A DNA stretch of 64,000 nt from Rhodopseudomonas palustris (lineage in GTDB: Bacteria; Pseudomonadota; Alphaproteobacteria; Rhizobiales; Xanthobacteraceae), in NCBI RefSeq assembly GCF_013415845.1, contig NZ_CP058907.1, positions 1,116,001 to 1,180,000 on the forward strand. Reading direction: 5' to 3'. The notes below the pieces were generated by a model that worked only from the letters and a program-made list of their open reading frames with translations, had not been told where the DNA came from and did no database searches. A program made the translations under genes and the position numbers. Below are positions 49,269 through 57,795 of the stretch, one piece after another. Position 1 is the first letter of the stretch; every line of letters starts with the position of its first letter.

Positions 49269-50146
49269 ATGGCGGTCTTCCGCTGCGCCGGCGTCAGCTC
49301 GTCTGGATCAGCGATCGCCAAGGTGACGCCGCCCGCACTCAGCGGCAGCGACGCCTCGCGCGCCTCGGCAACACGGTCGATGCGCAGCAGCGCCAGGCCG
49401 CGGCCCGTCGCCGACGATCCCATTGTGCCGACGCTCTTGTCGCCTGCGTTGATCTCGCTGCCCGGCTGCGGCGCGGGGCCGTCGAAGGTGACGCGCACGA
49501 TCCGGGTGCGCGCGGTGCCGCGGTGGTGCATCCGCGACACCACTTCCTGGCCGATGTAGCAGCCCTTGTTGAAATCGACGCCGGACAGACGGTCCATATT
49601 GGCTTCGTGCGGAAACGCGTCCGCATAGCCGAAGTCGAGGCCGCCGGCCGGGACGCCACAAGCGATGCGATGCGCCTCGTACTCGTCCGCCGCTACCATC
49701 GTGGCGCCGAGTGCTTCGGCGGTTGCGGTGGCCAGGATCTCCGGCACCAGGATGCGCCAGCCGAGCTGATCACCGCGCGGATCGCGGAATCCCATCTCCG
49801 GCGGCTGCGACGGTTCGCCGCCCCATAGCGTCAGCACGCCGAGCCGGTCGGACACGTTCTCGATCAGCACCTTGGCGCGCAGCTTGTAGAACTTCAGCTT
49901 GGTGGCCAGTGCTTCGCTGAGCGGTTTCGGACAATCCAGCAGGAAGCCGCCATCGTCCTCGGCCGGCAGCTCGGTGATCAGGAAATCAGTGACGATCTTG
50001 CCCTGCGGCGTCAGCAGGGCGCCGAACCGGCCGGCGCCGGGTTCGAGCCTGTTCAGATCGGTGGTGACCAGGCCGTTCAGCAGGTGCCGCGCGTCGGGGC
50101 CGCTGATCTTGAGAACGCCACGGTCGGCGAGGAAGGCTGCCTTCAT
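49265..50146 (-). CDS. ygfZ: Folate-binding YgfZ family protein
   Basis: 293 residues. The YgfZ signature KGCYIGQEV appears in DFNKGCYIGQEVVSRMHHRG near residue 195. The N-terminal half resembles the T-protein of the glycine cleavage system (ISGPDARHLLNGLVTTDL). YgfZ helps assemble or repair Fe-S clusters of certain enzymes using tetrahydrofolate. Translationally coupled to tag. Divergent from the dihydroorotase-like gene (147 bases). Confidence 0.93.
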   Translation of the reverse strand: MKAAFLADRGVLKISGPDARHLLNGLVTTDLNRLEPGAGRFGALLTPQGKIVTDFLITELPAEDDGGFLLDCPKPLSEALATKLKFYKLRAKVLIENVSDRLGVLTLWGGEPSQPPEMGFRDPRGDQLGWRILVPEILATATAEALGATMVAADEYEAHRIACGVPAGGLDFGYADAFPHEANMDRLSGVDFNKGCYIGQEVVSRMHHRGTARTRIVRVTFDGPAPQPGSEINAGDKSVGTMGSSATGRGLALLRIDRVAEAREASLPLSAGGVTLAIADPDELTPAQRKTAI

Positions 50147-50293
50147 TGATCTCTCTCATGACGCCGGCCGGAAACATCCTTGCGTAAACGGTCCGGCCGA
50201 CTAAGACATCCCAAGTTAGGCGGCCGGGCGCTGGTCAACAAGGCTTTGCAAGACTCGCGCCGCTTCGCTCCAAAACGGGCACCCGAGGACGTC

Positions 50294-51628
50294 ATGACCG
50301 GCACATTCGACACCATTCTGAAGGGCGGCACCATCGTCAACCAGGACGGCGAGGGCGTCGGTGACATCGGCATCAAGGACGGCCGCATCGCCGCGCTAGG
50401 CTCGCTCGGCGCAGAAAAGGCCGGCGAGACGATCGATTGCCGCGGCCTGCATGTGCTGCCGGGCGTGATCGACACCCAGGTGCATTTCCGTGAGCCCGGC
50501 CTGACTCACAAGGAAGATCTCGAAACCGGCTCTCGTAGCGCCGTGATGGGCGGCGTCACCGCGGTGTTCGAAATGCCGAACACCAATCCGCTGACGATCA
50601 CCGAAGAGACGTTTACCGACAAGGTGAAGCGCGCCGAGCATCGCATGCATTGCGACTTCGCGTTCTTCATCGGCGGCACCCGCGACAATGTCGAGGAACT
50701 GCCTAAGCTCGAGCGCGCTCGTGGCTGCTGTGGCGTCAAGGTGTTCATCGGCTCGTCGACCGGCAGCCTGCTGGTCGAGGACGATCCGAGCCTCAAGCGC
50801 ATCCTGTCGGTGATCCAGCGTCGCGCCGCGTTCCACGCCGAGGACGAGTATCGGCTCAACGACCGTAAGGGCGAGCGGATCGAGGGCGATCCGCGCTCGC
50901 ATCCGGTGTGGCGCGACGACATCGCCGCCTTGCAGGCGACGCAGCGGCTGGTGGCGATCGCGCGCGAGACCGGCAAGCGTATCCACGTGCTGCACGTCTC
51001 GACCCGGCAGGAGATGGAGTTTCTACGCGAGCACAAGGACGTGGCGTCGGTCGAAGTGACGCCGCACCATCTGACGCTGGTTGCGCCGGATTGCTACGAG
51101 CGGCTCGGCACCAAGGCGCAAATGAATCCGCCGGTGCGCGATGCCTGGCACCGCGACGGCATCTGGCACGGGCTGGCGCAGGGCGTGGTCGACGTGCTCG
51201 GCTCCGACCACGCGCCGCATACGCTGGAAGAAAAGGCCAAGACCTATCCGGCCTCGCCATCGGGCATGACTGGCGTGCAGACGCTGGTGCCGACCATGCT
51301 GGATCACGTCAATGCCGGCCGGCTGTCGCTGGCACGCTTCGTTGATCTCACCAGCGCCGGCCCGGCGCGGCTGTTTGGCATCGCCTGCAAGGGCCGCATC
51401 GCCGCCGGTTTCGACGCCGACTTCACGGTGGTCGATCTCAAGCGTAGCGAGACCATCACCAATGACTGGGTCGCCTCGCGCGCCGGCTGGACACCCTATG
51501 ACGGCGTGCGCGTGACCGGCTGGCCGGTCGGCACCTTCGTGCGCGGCGCCAAGGTGATGTGGCAAGGCGAGCTGACGACGCCGGCGCGCGGCGAGCCGGT
51601 ACGTTTTCTCGAGACGCTGAAGCCGTAG
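50294..51628 (+). CDS. Dihydroorotase-like amidohydrolase
   Basis: 444 residues from ATG 50294. The amidohydrolase fold of class I dihydroorotases is clear: FDTILKGGTIVNQDGEGVGDIGIKDGRIAALG, DTQVHFREPGLTHKEDLETGSRSAVMGGVTAVFEMPNT, a probable carboxylated Lys in GVKVFIGSSTG, and the Asp in VLGSDHAPHTLEEK. The usual first metal-binding pair HxH reads TQVHF here, so the first His is Gln. It may bind one metal or act on another cyclic ureide or amide. Annotated as dihydroorotase by family habit; the true substrate is uncertain. Monocistronic. Confidence 0.82.
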   Translation: MTGTFDTILKGGTIVNQDGEGVGDIGIKDGRIAALGSLGAEKAGETIDCRGLHVLPGVIDTQVHFREPGLTHKEDLETGSRSAVMGGVTAVFEMPNTNPLTITEETFTDKVKRAEHRMHCDFAFFIGGTRDNVEELPKLERARGCCGVKVFIGSSTGSLLVEDDPSLKRILSVIQRRAAFHAEDEYRLNDRKGERIEGDPRSHPVWRDDIAALQATQRLVAIARETGKRIHVLHVSTRQEMEFLREHKDVASVEVTPHHLTLVAPDCYERLGTKAQMNPPVRDAWHRDGIWHGLAQGVVDVLGSDHAPHTLEEKAKTYPASPSGMTGVQTLVPTMLDHVNAGRLSLARFVDLTSAGPARLFGIACKGRIAAGFDADFTVVDLKRSETITNDWVASRAGWTPYDGVRVTGWPVGTFVRGAKVMWQGELTTPARGEPVRFLETLKP

Positions 51629-52132
51629 AACAGCGCTTCGCCCATCCGTGTCGTTTCCTGCGGCTGCCGCGTCACGCGCGGTGGCCCGCCTTGGCGCGAT
51701 TGATGGTCGAACGACGCCCGGCACGAAGTGCTGGTAAGCGGGACGCAGGTTCCAAATCTGCTGCGTAGTAACAGCCTCCAGATACCTGCCGTGGACCAGG
51801 ACGAGCCGGTGATAGGTGCGGATTGATGCGGCGGTTGGCGGTGCGACATGCGACCGTCCCCCTTTGATCTCCGGCTGCTGTTGCTCGAGCAGCGATCATC
51901 CCGGTTAGCGCCCCGCGTCGTTTTGTCCGTGCCTCCGTGGAACTCCGGTGGGGTATTTTGCGTATCCACTGCGCGATCATCATCCGCGATGATCGAGGCC
52001 AGAACGATTCGGCCAGCGCGAGGTCGCGGCAGGACCGGTGGTTAACAGGAAAGCAACGCAACAGGCGCAGCATTTCGCGTCGCACGATCGCCGGGATCGT
52101 CGATTGACCGATACGCCGAAAGGGGATTCCAG
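51629..52132. other. 504-base intergenic region, no convincing gene
   Basis: Both strands carry short frames without ribosome sites or recognisable composition. An 8-bp perfect inverted repeat, CGATCATC (51974-51981) and GATGATCG (51988-51995), stands out. The right end (52080-52132) leads into the small protein gene with an AAAGGGGA ribosome site. Confidence 0.4.
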
Positions 52133-52288
52133 ATGGAAGCTCAAAAGACCGCGGTCGAAGCGATCGTCGCATTGACGGGCTATGACCGCGCCGTGGTGGC
52201 CGAATTCATCCGTCGGTTCTATCTCGCCGGCGTTCGCGATCCGAAGCGGCTGACATTCAAGGGACTGCAGGCGTTCGCCCGCACCTGA
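52133..52288 (+). CDS. Small hypothetical protein (51 residues)
   Basis: MEAQKTAVEAIVALTGYDRAVVAEFIRRFYLAGVRDPKRLTFKGLQAFART. ATG 52133 has AAAGGGGA ~9 bases upstream. Soluble, helical, basic near the end; FIRRFYLAGVRDPKRLTFKGLQAF looks like a small helical bundle. Not recognised. It converges with the following minus-strand gene. Confidence 0.6.
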   Translation: MEAQKTAVEAIVALTGYDRAVVAEFIRRFYLAGVRDPKRLTFKGLQAFART

Positions 52289-52308
52289 TTGTCGCCGACT
52301 GATTCGCT

Positions 52309-52572
52309 TTATTGCTTCGCCAAGCCGACCGAGAACTCGCCGTTGAGCACGCGGCCGGGCAGGCCTTCCACGAACTTGGCGACCGCGTCCTCGCCATAGG
52401 TGGCGACGAGCTCGGCAAAAGCAGTGAACAGGCTGGCTTGCGCCAGGCAATCGCCGTCGACCCCGTCGTGCAGGGCTTCGGCCCATGCCTCGCTGAGATA
52501 GGTGAGCGCAGTTTGCTTCTGCTCTCGGTCGGATTGCACTTCGCGATCGATGGGGAAGGTCGTCAGGCTCAT
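52309..52572 (-). CDS. Hypothetical protein (87 residues)
   Basis: MSLTTFPIDREVQSDREQKQTALTYLSEAWAEALHDGVDGDCLAQASLFTAFAELVATYGEDAVAKFVEGLPGRVLNGEFSVGLAKQ. Acidic, all-helical, no signal or membrane segment. Start at ATG 52572 is preferred to 52629 because the upstream part has no coding character. A near-consensus CtrA-type box (TTTA-N7-TTAA) lies 84 bases upstream. Family unknown. Confidence 0.7.
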   Translation of the reverse strand: MSLTTFPIDREVQSDREQKQTALTYLSEAWAEALHDGVDGDCLAQASLFTAFAELVATYGEDAVAKFVEGLPGRVLNGEFSVGLAKQ

Positions 52573-52655
52573 GAACTTCAGCAGTCTCGGCGCGCTCCAC
52601 CGCGAAGCGCGATGGGGTAGTGTTAGCACGCGGCTGCCGAACGCCTAGGCAGTTC

Positions 52656-52670
52656 TTTAGGAAAGGTTAA
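52656..52670 (-). promoter_or_regulatory. Near-consensus CtrA-type box
   Basis: TTTA-GGAAAGG-TTAA matches seven of the eight fixed positions of TTAA-N7-TTAA. It lies 84 bases upstream of the 87-residue gene and 33 bases past the end of the TIGR02301 gene. Confidence 0.3.
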
Positions 52671-52702
52671 CGGCCTGGGATAAACCCGCGGCCGTCGAGT
52701 GG

Positions 52703-53143
52703 TCAGTTCGCGTATCGAGCGGTCAGGTCGCGCGACAGCTTCGAACCTTCCTCCAGGTACCGCCGAATCGCCACGGTCGCGGCCGGCGTGCAGGTCCGGT
52801 AGGTCTGCTGGAACCCGTTGTAACCCCGATTGAACGCCGCGATCAGCCGGGTCCGGCGCTCGCCCGAGGGGGTCTCGGCGTCGATCAGCGCCTGCATCTC
52901 GGAGCGCCATTTGGCGCCGTCGCTGCCGCCGCAGATCCCTCTGAGATAATGCAGCGTCCCGAGAATCTCGGCGAGGCGCTGCAATTCGGCGTCGAACGGC
53001 GCCGCGCCGTCCTCGGCGCGCGCCGGGACGAGCCCGCAGCAGGCGAGGATCATCAGCACGGCAAGGGAACGCTTCAGCATGGCCGGCCTGATAGGCCGTT
53101 TCATCGGCCGCAGCAAGGAGTTGCCGGTTCCGGAAAGCGCCAT
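52703..53143 (-). CDS. TIGR02301 family secreted protein
   Basis: 146 residues if started at 53143, where the ATG overlaps the Nudix gene's stop (TGATG). ATG 53104 or 53080 would give a cleaner signal peptide (MLKRSLAVLMILACCGLVPARA). The mature part contains LAEILGTLHYLRGICGG and FNRGYNGFQQTYRTCTPAA, the TIGR02301 pattern with two conserved cysteines. Periplasmic alphaproteobacterial family of unknown function. Confidence 0.83.
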   Translation of the reverse strand: MALSGTGNSLLRPMKRPIRPAMLKRSLAVLMILACCGLVPARAEDGAAPFDAELQRLAEILGTLHYLRGICGGSDGAKWRSEMQALIDAETPSGERRTRLIAAFNRGYNGFQQTYRTCTPAATVAIRRYLEEGSKLSRDLTARYAN

Positions 53144-53586
53144 CAGGTTCCGATCAGCTCGCGGGCGCCCTCGACCAGTTCGGCCAGCCCCTCGGTGGTC
53201 GAAAAGTTGGCCAGTTCATCAGGGCTGATCCAGCGGGCGTCGTCGAGTTCGCCATTGAGCTGCGGCTCACCGCCGGCCCAGCGCGCGGCGAACACCATGA
53301 TGACGTAATGCCCGGCTGCACTGGCGGCGGAAGGCAGCACCTCGCGCCGGCCGGCAAGACCGACGATCTGGATCGACAGCGCGGTTTCCTCGGCAACTTC
53401 CCGCACCGCCGCCTGCTCCAGCGTCTCGCCGAATTCGACCCGGCCACCGGGCAGCGAGTACAGGCCCTTGCCCGGCATCCGCGCCCGGCGAACCAGCAGA
53501 AGGCGGCCCTCCCGGAAGATCGCGGCGCTGACGGCCAATTGCGGGTGGCGCGGCTGCGCCGGTGCGGCCTCGGTCACGGCGTTCAA
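53143..53586 (-). CDS. Nudix hydrolase
   Basis: 147 residues. The Nudix box is GGRVEFGETLEQAAVREVAEETAL (Gx5Ex7REVxEE), complete for metal binding. N-terminus VSAAIFREGRLLLVRRARMPGKGLYSLP is typical of MutT-like ADP-ribose or NTP pyrophosphohydrolases. Substrate not predictable. Overlaps both neighbours (1 base with TIGR02301, 4 bases with the 168-residue gene), so it lies inside a compact operon. Confidence 0.9.
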   Translation of the reverse strand: MNAVTEAAPAQPRHPQLAVSAAIFREGRLLLVRRARMPGKGLYSLPGGRVEFGETLEQAAVREVAEETALSIQIVGLAGRREVLPSAASAAGHYVIMVFAARWAGGEPQLNGELDDARWISPDELANFSTTEGLAELVEGARELIGT

Positions 53587-54089
53587 TGCGCCATGATGTA
53601 GTCGACGTCGGCTTCGCAGCCTTGGCCGTTGATGATGCCGCCGGCGCGGCCGATCAACGGCTTGATCCAGCCGACCGCGCTCTCGGCGAGCTTGGCCCGG
53701 GTGGCGTCCTGCGAGGCTTGGCGCATCGCCTCGCCGACCGCGGTGAGGATCGCCGTCATATTGTTGGTGATGTCGTCGAAATCCGATCTAATTCCGGGAT
53801 CGGCCGTGTCATAGGCTTCGATCGCGAGATCGCGGGCCTTGAAGTTCGAGGCTTTGAAGTGCTCCGCGTAGGAGAGGGGATGCCAGGACAGGAAGTCTTC
53901 CGAGCACTCCGGCATGTCCGGAATCATTTCGAGCAGCATCACGGCTTCATTGAAATGATTCAGATAGTCGGTGGCGAGCCCGGTCTTCGGATTGATATTT
54001 GCGGAGGCAAGCTGAGCGGCGCGCGCCTCGTCGTAACGGGAGGGCGCACTTTGCGCAGCTGTGGATTCACTCGACGCCATCGGCGGCAT
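53583..54089 (-). CDS. Hypothetical protein (168 residues)
   Basis: Soluble helical protein: NHFNEAVMLLEMIPDMPECSEDFLSWHPLSYAEHFKASNFKARDLAIEAYDTADPGIRSDFDDITNNMTAILTAVGEAM. An internal start at 54080 (MASSES) is possible; neither has a good ribosome site. First gene of the four-base-overlap chain with the Nudix and TIGR02301 genes. Family not recognised, although it looks conserved rather than spurious. Confidence 0.78.
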   Translation of the reverse strand: MPPMASSESTAAQSAPSRYDEARAAQLASANINPKTGLATDYLNHFNEAVMLLEMIPDMPECSEDFLSWHPLSYAEHFKASNFKARDLAIEAYDTADPGIRSDFDDITNNMTAILTAVGEAMRQASQDATRAKLAESAVGWIKPLIGRAGGIINGQGCEADVDYIMAH

Positions 54090-54141
54090 TTTTGTTTACC
54101 GAAGTTAACAAGCACTGAACACGCCACCGGGTCCTGACAGC

Positions 54142-54915
54142 ATGTGCGGACGCTTCGTGATCACCTCGGCTCCCGCCGCTATCCGACAGCTCTTTGGCTA
54201 CGCCGATCAGCCTAATTTTCCGTCACGCTACAACATCGCCCCGACCCAGCCGGTTCCCGTGGTGATCGTCGACGAGGGCGCCCGGCGGTTCCGGCTGATG
54301 CGCTGGGGGCTGATCCCGTCCTGGGTGAAAGATCCGCGGACGTTTTCATTGCTGATCAACGCCCGCGCCGAGACCATCCAGGACAAGCCGGCCTTTCGTA
54401 ACGCGTTCAGGCGTCGGCGCTGTCTGGTCCCGGCAGATGGCTACTACGAGTGGAAGGCCGGCGGCTCGCGCAAGCAGCCGTACTTTATCCATCCGGCCGG
54501 CGGCGGGCCGATCGGCTTTGCGGCGCTGTGGGAGACCTGGACCGGCCCGAACGGCGAGGAGCTCGACACGGTGGCGATCGTCACCACCGCGGCGCGCGGC
54601 GGCCTGGCCGATCTGCACGACCGCGTCCCGGTGACGATCGCGCCGCATCATTTCGCGCGCTGGCTCGAGACGGACGAAACCGACACCGAGGCGGTGATGG
54701 CGCTGCTGCGACCGCCGGGAGAGGGCGAGTTCGTCTGGCACCCCGTGTCGACCGCGGTCAACCGCACCGCCAACGACAATCCGCAACTGATCCTGCCGAT
54801 CGCAGCGGAGGAGGTCGAGGCTCCGCCGCCAGCCGTTGCGAAGCCGTCGCCACCGAAGCGCGCGGTGCGGCCCAAGATCTCGGCGGATGACAGCGGGCAG
54901 GGCTCGTTGTTCTGA
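54142..54915 (+). CDS. SOS response-associated peptidase-like YedK (HMCES)
   Basis: 257 residues. MCGRFVITS starts with the catalytic Cys2 of the SRAP family; other conserved blocks are RYNIAPTQPVPVV, WGLIPSWVKDP, INARAETI, RRCLVPADGYYEW and LHDRVPVTI with the following His. SRAP proteins link covalently to abasic sites in single-stranded DNA and shield them. The C-terminal ~45 residues are a Pro/Lys-rich tail ending GQGSLF, which resembles the Q-x-x-L-F sliding-clamp-binding peptide. No exact LexA box was seen upstream. Confidence 0.93.
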   Translation: MCGRFVITSAPAAIRQLFGYADQPNFPSRYNIAPTQPVPVVIVDEGARRFRLMRWGLIPSWVKDPRTFSLLINARAETIQDKPAFRNAFRRRRCLVPADGYYEWKAGGSRKQPYFIHPAGGGPIGFAALWETWTGPNGEELDTVAIVTTAARGGLADLHDRVPVTIAPHHFARWLETDETDTEAVMALLRPPGEGEFVWHPVSTAVNRTANDNPQLILPIAAEEVEAPPPAVAKPSPPKRAVRPKISADDSGQGSLF

Positions 54916-54928
54916 CAGCGGTTAGCAA

Positions 54929-55012
54929 CGTCCTTGCGAGCGAAGCGAAGCAATCCAGCAGCGCCGAACACTGAGCGCGGGATTGCTTCGTCGCTTCGCT
55001 CCTCGCAATGAC
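54929..55012. repeat. Dispersed palindromic repeat (GCGAAGCAATCC family)
   Basis: Inverted arms CTTGCGAGCGAAGCGAAGCA and TGCTTCGTCGCTTCGCTCCT bracket a short centre. This second repeat family, distinct from the GTCATTCCGG one, recurs at 56469-56547. It separates convergent yedK and the oxidase gene. Confidence 0.78.
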
Positions 55013-55023
55013 GGTGGAGAGAC

Positions 55024-56451
55024 CTACACCACTTTGCCGGGATTCATGATGCCGTGCGGGTCGAGCAGAGCCTTGATCGACCGCATCAGCTCGATCGCGG
55101 TCTTGTCCTTCACCTCGGCAAGCTCGTCGCGCTTCATCACGCCGATGCCGTGTTCGGCCGAGATCGAGCCGCCGAGCCGCAGCACCACCTCGAACACCAC
55201 CTGGCTGACGTCGTGCCAGCGGGCCAGGAACTCGGCCTTGTCGGCGCCGACCGGCTGGCTGACGTTGTAGTGGATGTTGCCGTCGCCGAGATGGCCGAAC
55301 GGCACAGGGCGCGCGCCCGGGATGAGGGCGACCACCGCGGCGTTGGCTTGTTCGATGAACTGCGGCACCGCCGCGACCGGCACCGAGATGTCGTGCTTGA
55401 TCGAGCCACCTTCCGGCTTCTGCGCCGGCGAGATCTCCTCGCGCAGTTTCCAGAACGCCTGCTGCTGCTGCACCGAATTCGCGATCGCCGCGTCCACCAC
55501 GATGCCGTCCTCGAAGCCGCGCTCGAGAATCGACTCCAGTGCGGCGCGGGCGTCGTCGCGCGGCGACGACAATTCGATCAGCACGTACCACGGATAGCGC
55601 GCCTCGAGCGGGTCGCGATTGTTGGCGTGCCGCACCGAGAAATCGAGCGGCGTCTCGGCGATCAGTTCGAAGCTCGTCAGATTGCCGGCGGCCTCTCCTT
55701 GCGCGATGCCGAGCAGCTTCAGTGCGTCGTCCGGCGACTGCAGCCCGACGAACGCGGTCTCGACCGCGCGCGGCTTTGGAAACAGCTTCAGCGTCGCTGC
55801 GGTGATGATCCCGAGCGTGCCTTCGGCGCCGATGAACAGATCCCGCAGGTCGTAACCGGTGTTGTCCTTCTTCAGTTTGGACAGCAGGTTCATCACCCGG
55901 CCGTCGGCGAGCACGACCTCGACGCCGAGCGCCATGTCACGCGCCAAGCCATAGGCGAGCGCCGCGGTGCCGCCGGCATTGGTCGAGAGGTTGCCGCCGA
56001 TGGTGCAGCTTCCCTGCGCGCCGAGCGACAGCGGAAACAGCCGGTCGACCTCCGCGGCCTTCTCCTGCACCCGCTGCAGGATGGCGCCGGCCTCGACCGT
56101 GATGGTGTTCGACGAAGTGTCGATTTCGCGGATCTTGTCCATCCGCTTCAGCGAAATCACCACCTCGCCATTGTGCGGCGTCTGCCCGCCGACGAGACCA
56201 GTGTTGCCGCCTTGCGGCACCAGCGCGACACGCGCCTCGTTCGCCAGCTTGCAGATCGCCACCACCTCCTCGGTGGAGCCGGGACGCAGCACCAGCGGCG
56301 AGTGGCCGCGATACAGATTACGCTCCTCGGTGATGTAGGCTTCGAGCTCGAGAGGATCGGTCAGCGCGTGCTTGTCGCCGACGATCGCGGTGAAGCGCGC
56401 GATCAGTTCGGGCGAGAGCGTAACGGGCGAAAGCTGGCTGACGATGTTCAT
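55024..56451 (-). CDS. FAD-linked oxidase, GlcD/D-lactate dehydrogenase type
   Basis: 475 residues. The FAD_binding_4 domain shows VALVPQGGNTGLVGGQTPHNGEVVISLKRM and GAQGSCTIGGNLSTNAGGTAAL; the C-terminal FAD-oxidase domain shows FGHLGDGNIHYNVSQP and GGSISAEHGIGVMKRDEL. Members oxidise D-2-hydroxyacids (glycolate, D-lactate, D-2-hydroxyglutarate). The single-subunit form without GlcE/GlcF neighbours favours D-lactate or D-2-hydroxyglutarate dehydrogenase. Cytosolic or peripheral at the membrane. Confidence 0.9.
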   Translation of the reverse strand: MNIVSQLSPVTLSPELIARFTAIVGDKHALTDPLELEAYITEERNLYRGHSPLVLRPGSTEEVVAICKLANEARVALVPQGGNTGLVGGQTPHNGEVVISLKRMDKIREIDTSSNTITVEAGAILQRVQEKAAEVDRLFPLSLGAQGSCTIGGNLSTNAGGTAALAYGLARDMALGVEVVLADGRVMNLLSKLKKDNTGYDLRDLFIGAEGTLGIITAATLKLFPKPRAVETAFVGLQSPDDALKLLGIAQGEAAGNLTSFELIAETPLDFSVRHANNRDPLEARYPWYVLIELSSPRDDARAALESILERGFEDGIVVDAAIANSVQQQQAFWKLREEISPAQKPEGGSIKHDISVPVAAVPQFIEQANAAVVALIPGARPVPFGHLGDGNIHYNVSQPVGADKAEFLARWHDVSQVVFEVVLRLGGSISAEHGIGVMKRDELAEVKDKTAIELMRSIKALLDPHGIMNPGKVV

Positions 56452-56468
56452 GGTGTTTCCTCTTCCCT

Positions 56469-56547
56469 GTCGTCGCGAGGCGCGAAGCGATCGATCCGAA
56501 GCGCGTCTTAGACGCCTTTGGATTGCTTCGTTTCGCTTGCGACGACG
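56469..56547. repeat. Dispersed palindromic repeat (GCGAAGCAATCC family)
   Basis: Arms GTCGTCGCGAGGCGCGAAGCGATC and GATTGCTTCGTTTCGCTTGCGACGAC, imperfectly paired, related to 54929-55012. Lies between two minus-strand genes. Confidence 0.7.
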
Positions 56548-56569
56548 TCGCGATCTGCTTGTTGGTTTG

Positions 56570-57565
56570 TCATGGGCGCGGTGCCGCTGCGCGGCGCAGA
56601 CGATCGTTGATCGCTTCGCCGAGTCCGTGAAACGGGATCGGCATCACGGCGATGCCGCGTGCGCCGCGATCGTCGAGCGCGCGAAGCGCGCCGAACAGAT
56701 GTGCTGCGGCTTCGGTGAGGTCACCGCGCGGCGAGAGGTTGTGGACCGCGGCGGCTGTCTCGGCGCCCGGCGGCAACTCAGGGCCGAACGCCAGCAGCGC
56801 TTCGCCCGGTTTCACCTCGGTCGCATTCAGCCGGACCAGCGCACGCGGCGCGTAGTGCGACGCCAGCATCCCTGGTGCGACAGGCGCGTGATCGTCGGTG
56901 TTGTTAGTCGTCGGTGTGCCCAGCGCTTGACCGAGTACGCGCTCGATCGCTTCGCGCGGCAGGCCGCCGGGCCGCAGCAGAACTGGTGCGCCGAGGCAAC
57001 TGACGATCGTCGACTCGACGCCGACCATCACCGGTCCGCCGTCGACGATCACATCGATCCGGCCGTCGAGATCGGAAGCGACATGTGCCGCGGTGGTCGG
57101 CGACACGTGACCGGACCTGTTGGCGGACGGCGCCACCACGGGCCCATCAAACGCGCGCAATAGTGCCTGCGCCACCGAATGCGACGGGATGCGGATCGCG
57201 ACGCTGTCCAGCCCGGCGGTGGCGAGGTCGCAGACGGAACAGTCCGCCTGCTTCGGCAGCACCAGCGTCAGCGGCCCTGGCCAGAATGCCTCGGCGAGGC
57301 GGAGCGCGGCTGCATCGAACCTTGCGATGGTGCGCGCAGCATCGAGATCGGCGACATGCGCGATCAGCGGGTTGAACGACGGCCGGCCCTTGGCAGCGTA
57401 TAGCCGCGCCACCGCTTCGGCATTCGATGCATCGGCGCCGAGCCCGTACACCGTCTCGGTCGGGAACGCGACCAGCCCACCGCCGCGCAGCGCGCGCGCG
57501 GCTTTGTCCGCATCCGCTGCGGTCAGCCTCTTGGTGATCAGGTCGAGCATCATTTCCGGTTTCAT
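56570..57565 (-). CDS. Threonylcarbamoyl-AMP synthase (Sua5 type)
   Basis: 331 residues from ATG 57565. The YrdC domain is in residues ~10-200: GGLVAFPTETVYGLGADASNAEAV, KGRPSFNPLIAHV, FWPGPLTLVLP, VAPSANRSGHVSPT. The C-terminal Sua5 domain (PGMLASHYAPRALVRL...) distinguishes it from short TsaC. The enzyme makes threonylcarbamoyl-AMP for tRNA t6A37. Starts at 57553 or 57550 are possible. An extension to 57616 is unlikely. Confidence 0.93.
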   Translation of the reverse strand: MKPEMMLDLITKRLTAADADKAARALRGGGLVAFPTETVYGLGADASNAEAVARLYAAKGRPSFNPLIAHVADLDAARTIARFDAAALRLAEAFWPGPLTLVLPKQADCSVCDLATAGLDSVAIRIPSHSVAQALLRAFDGPVVAPSANRSGHVSPTTAAHVASDLDGRIDVIVDGGPVMVGVESTIVSCLGAPVLLRPGGLPREAIERVLGQALGTPTTNNTDDHAPVAPGMLASHYAPRALVRLNATEVKPGEALLAFGPELPPGAETAAAVHNLSPRGDLTEAAAHLFGALRALDDRGARGIAVMPIPFHGLGEAINDRLRRAAAPRP

Positions 57566-57795
57566 ATCGCAATTCGTGCGGATGCGAAGTAGCAAAGTCG
57601 ACGCGCTGCGCTGCATGCGCGCGAGAGCTGCGTGGCGCGGTCTTGCTCAACGGGCTCGCGCAACCCGCGAATCCGGCCGTTCCGCGTGCGAAAAACCCCG
57701 TTAAAATCGCAGGTTAGGCGGCGCGGCGGCCCCGGGGCTTGCAAGCCTCTCTAATATGGAGTGAGGATAGTTCGTTCAACCAGGCGCCCCTTCCG

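Noticed and set aside
51848..52045. Possible 65-residue ORF on the plus strand
   Set aside because: No ribosome site, unusual composition and competing frames on the other strand.
54092..54105. TTTACCGAAGTTAA as a CtrA box before yedK
   Set aside because: The spacing is six rather than seven bases and one half is imperfect.
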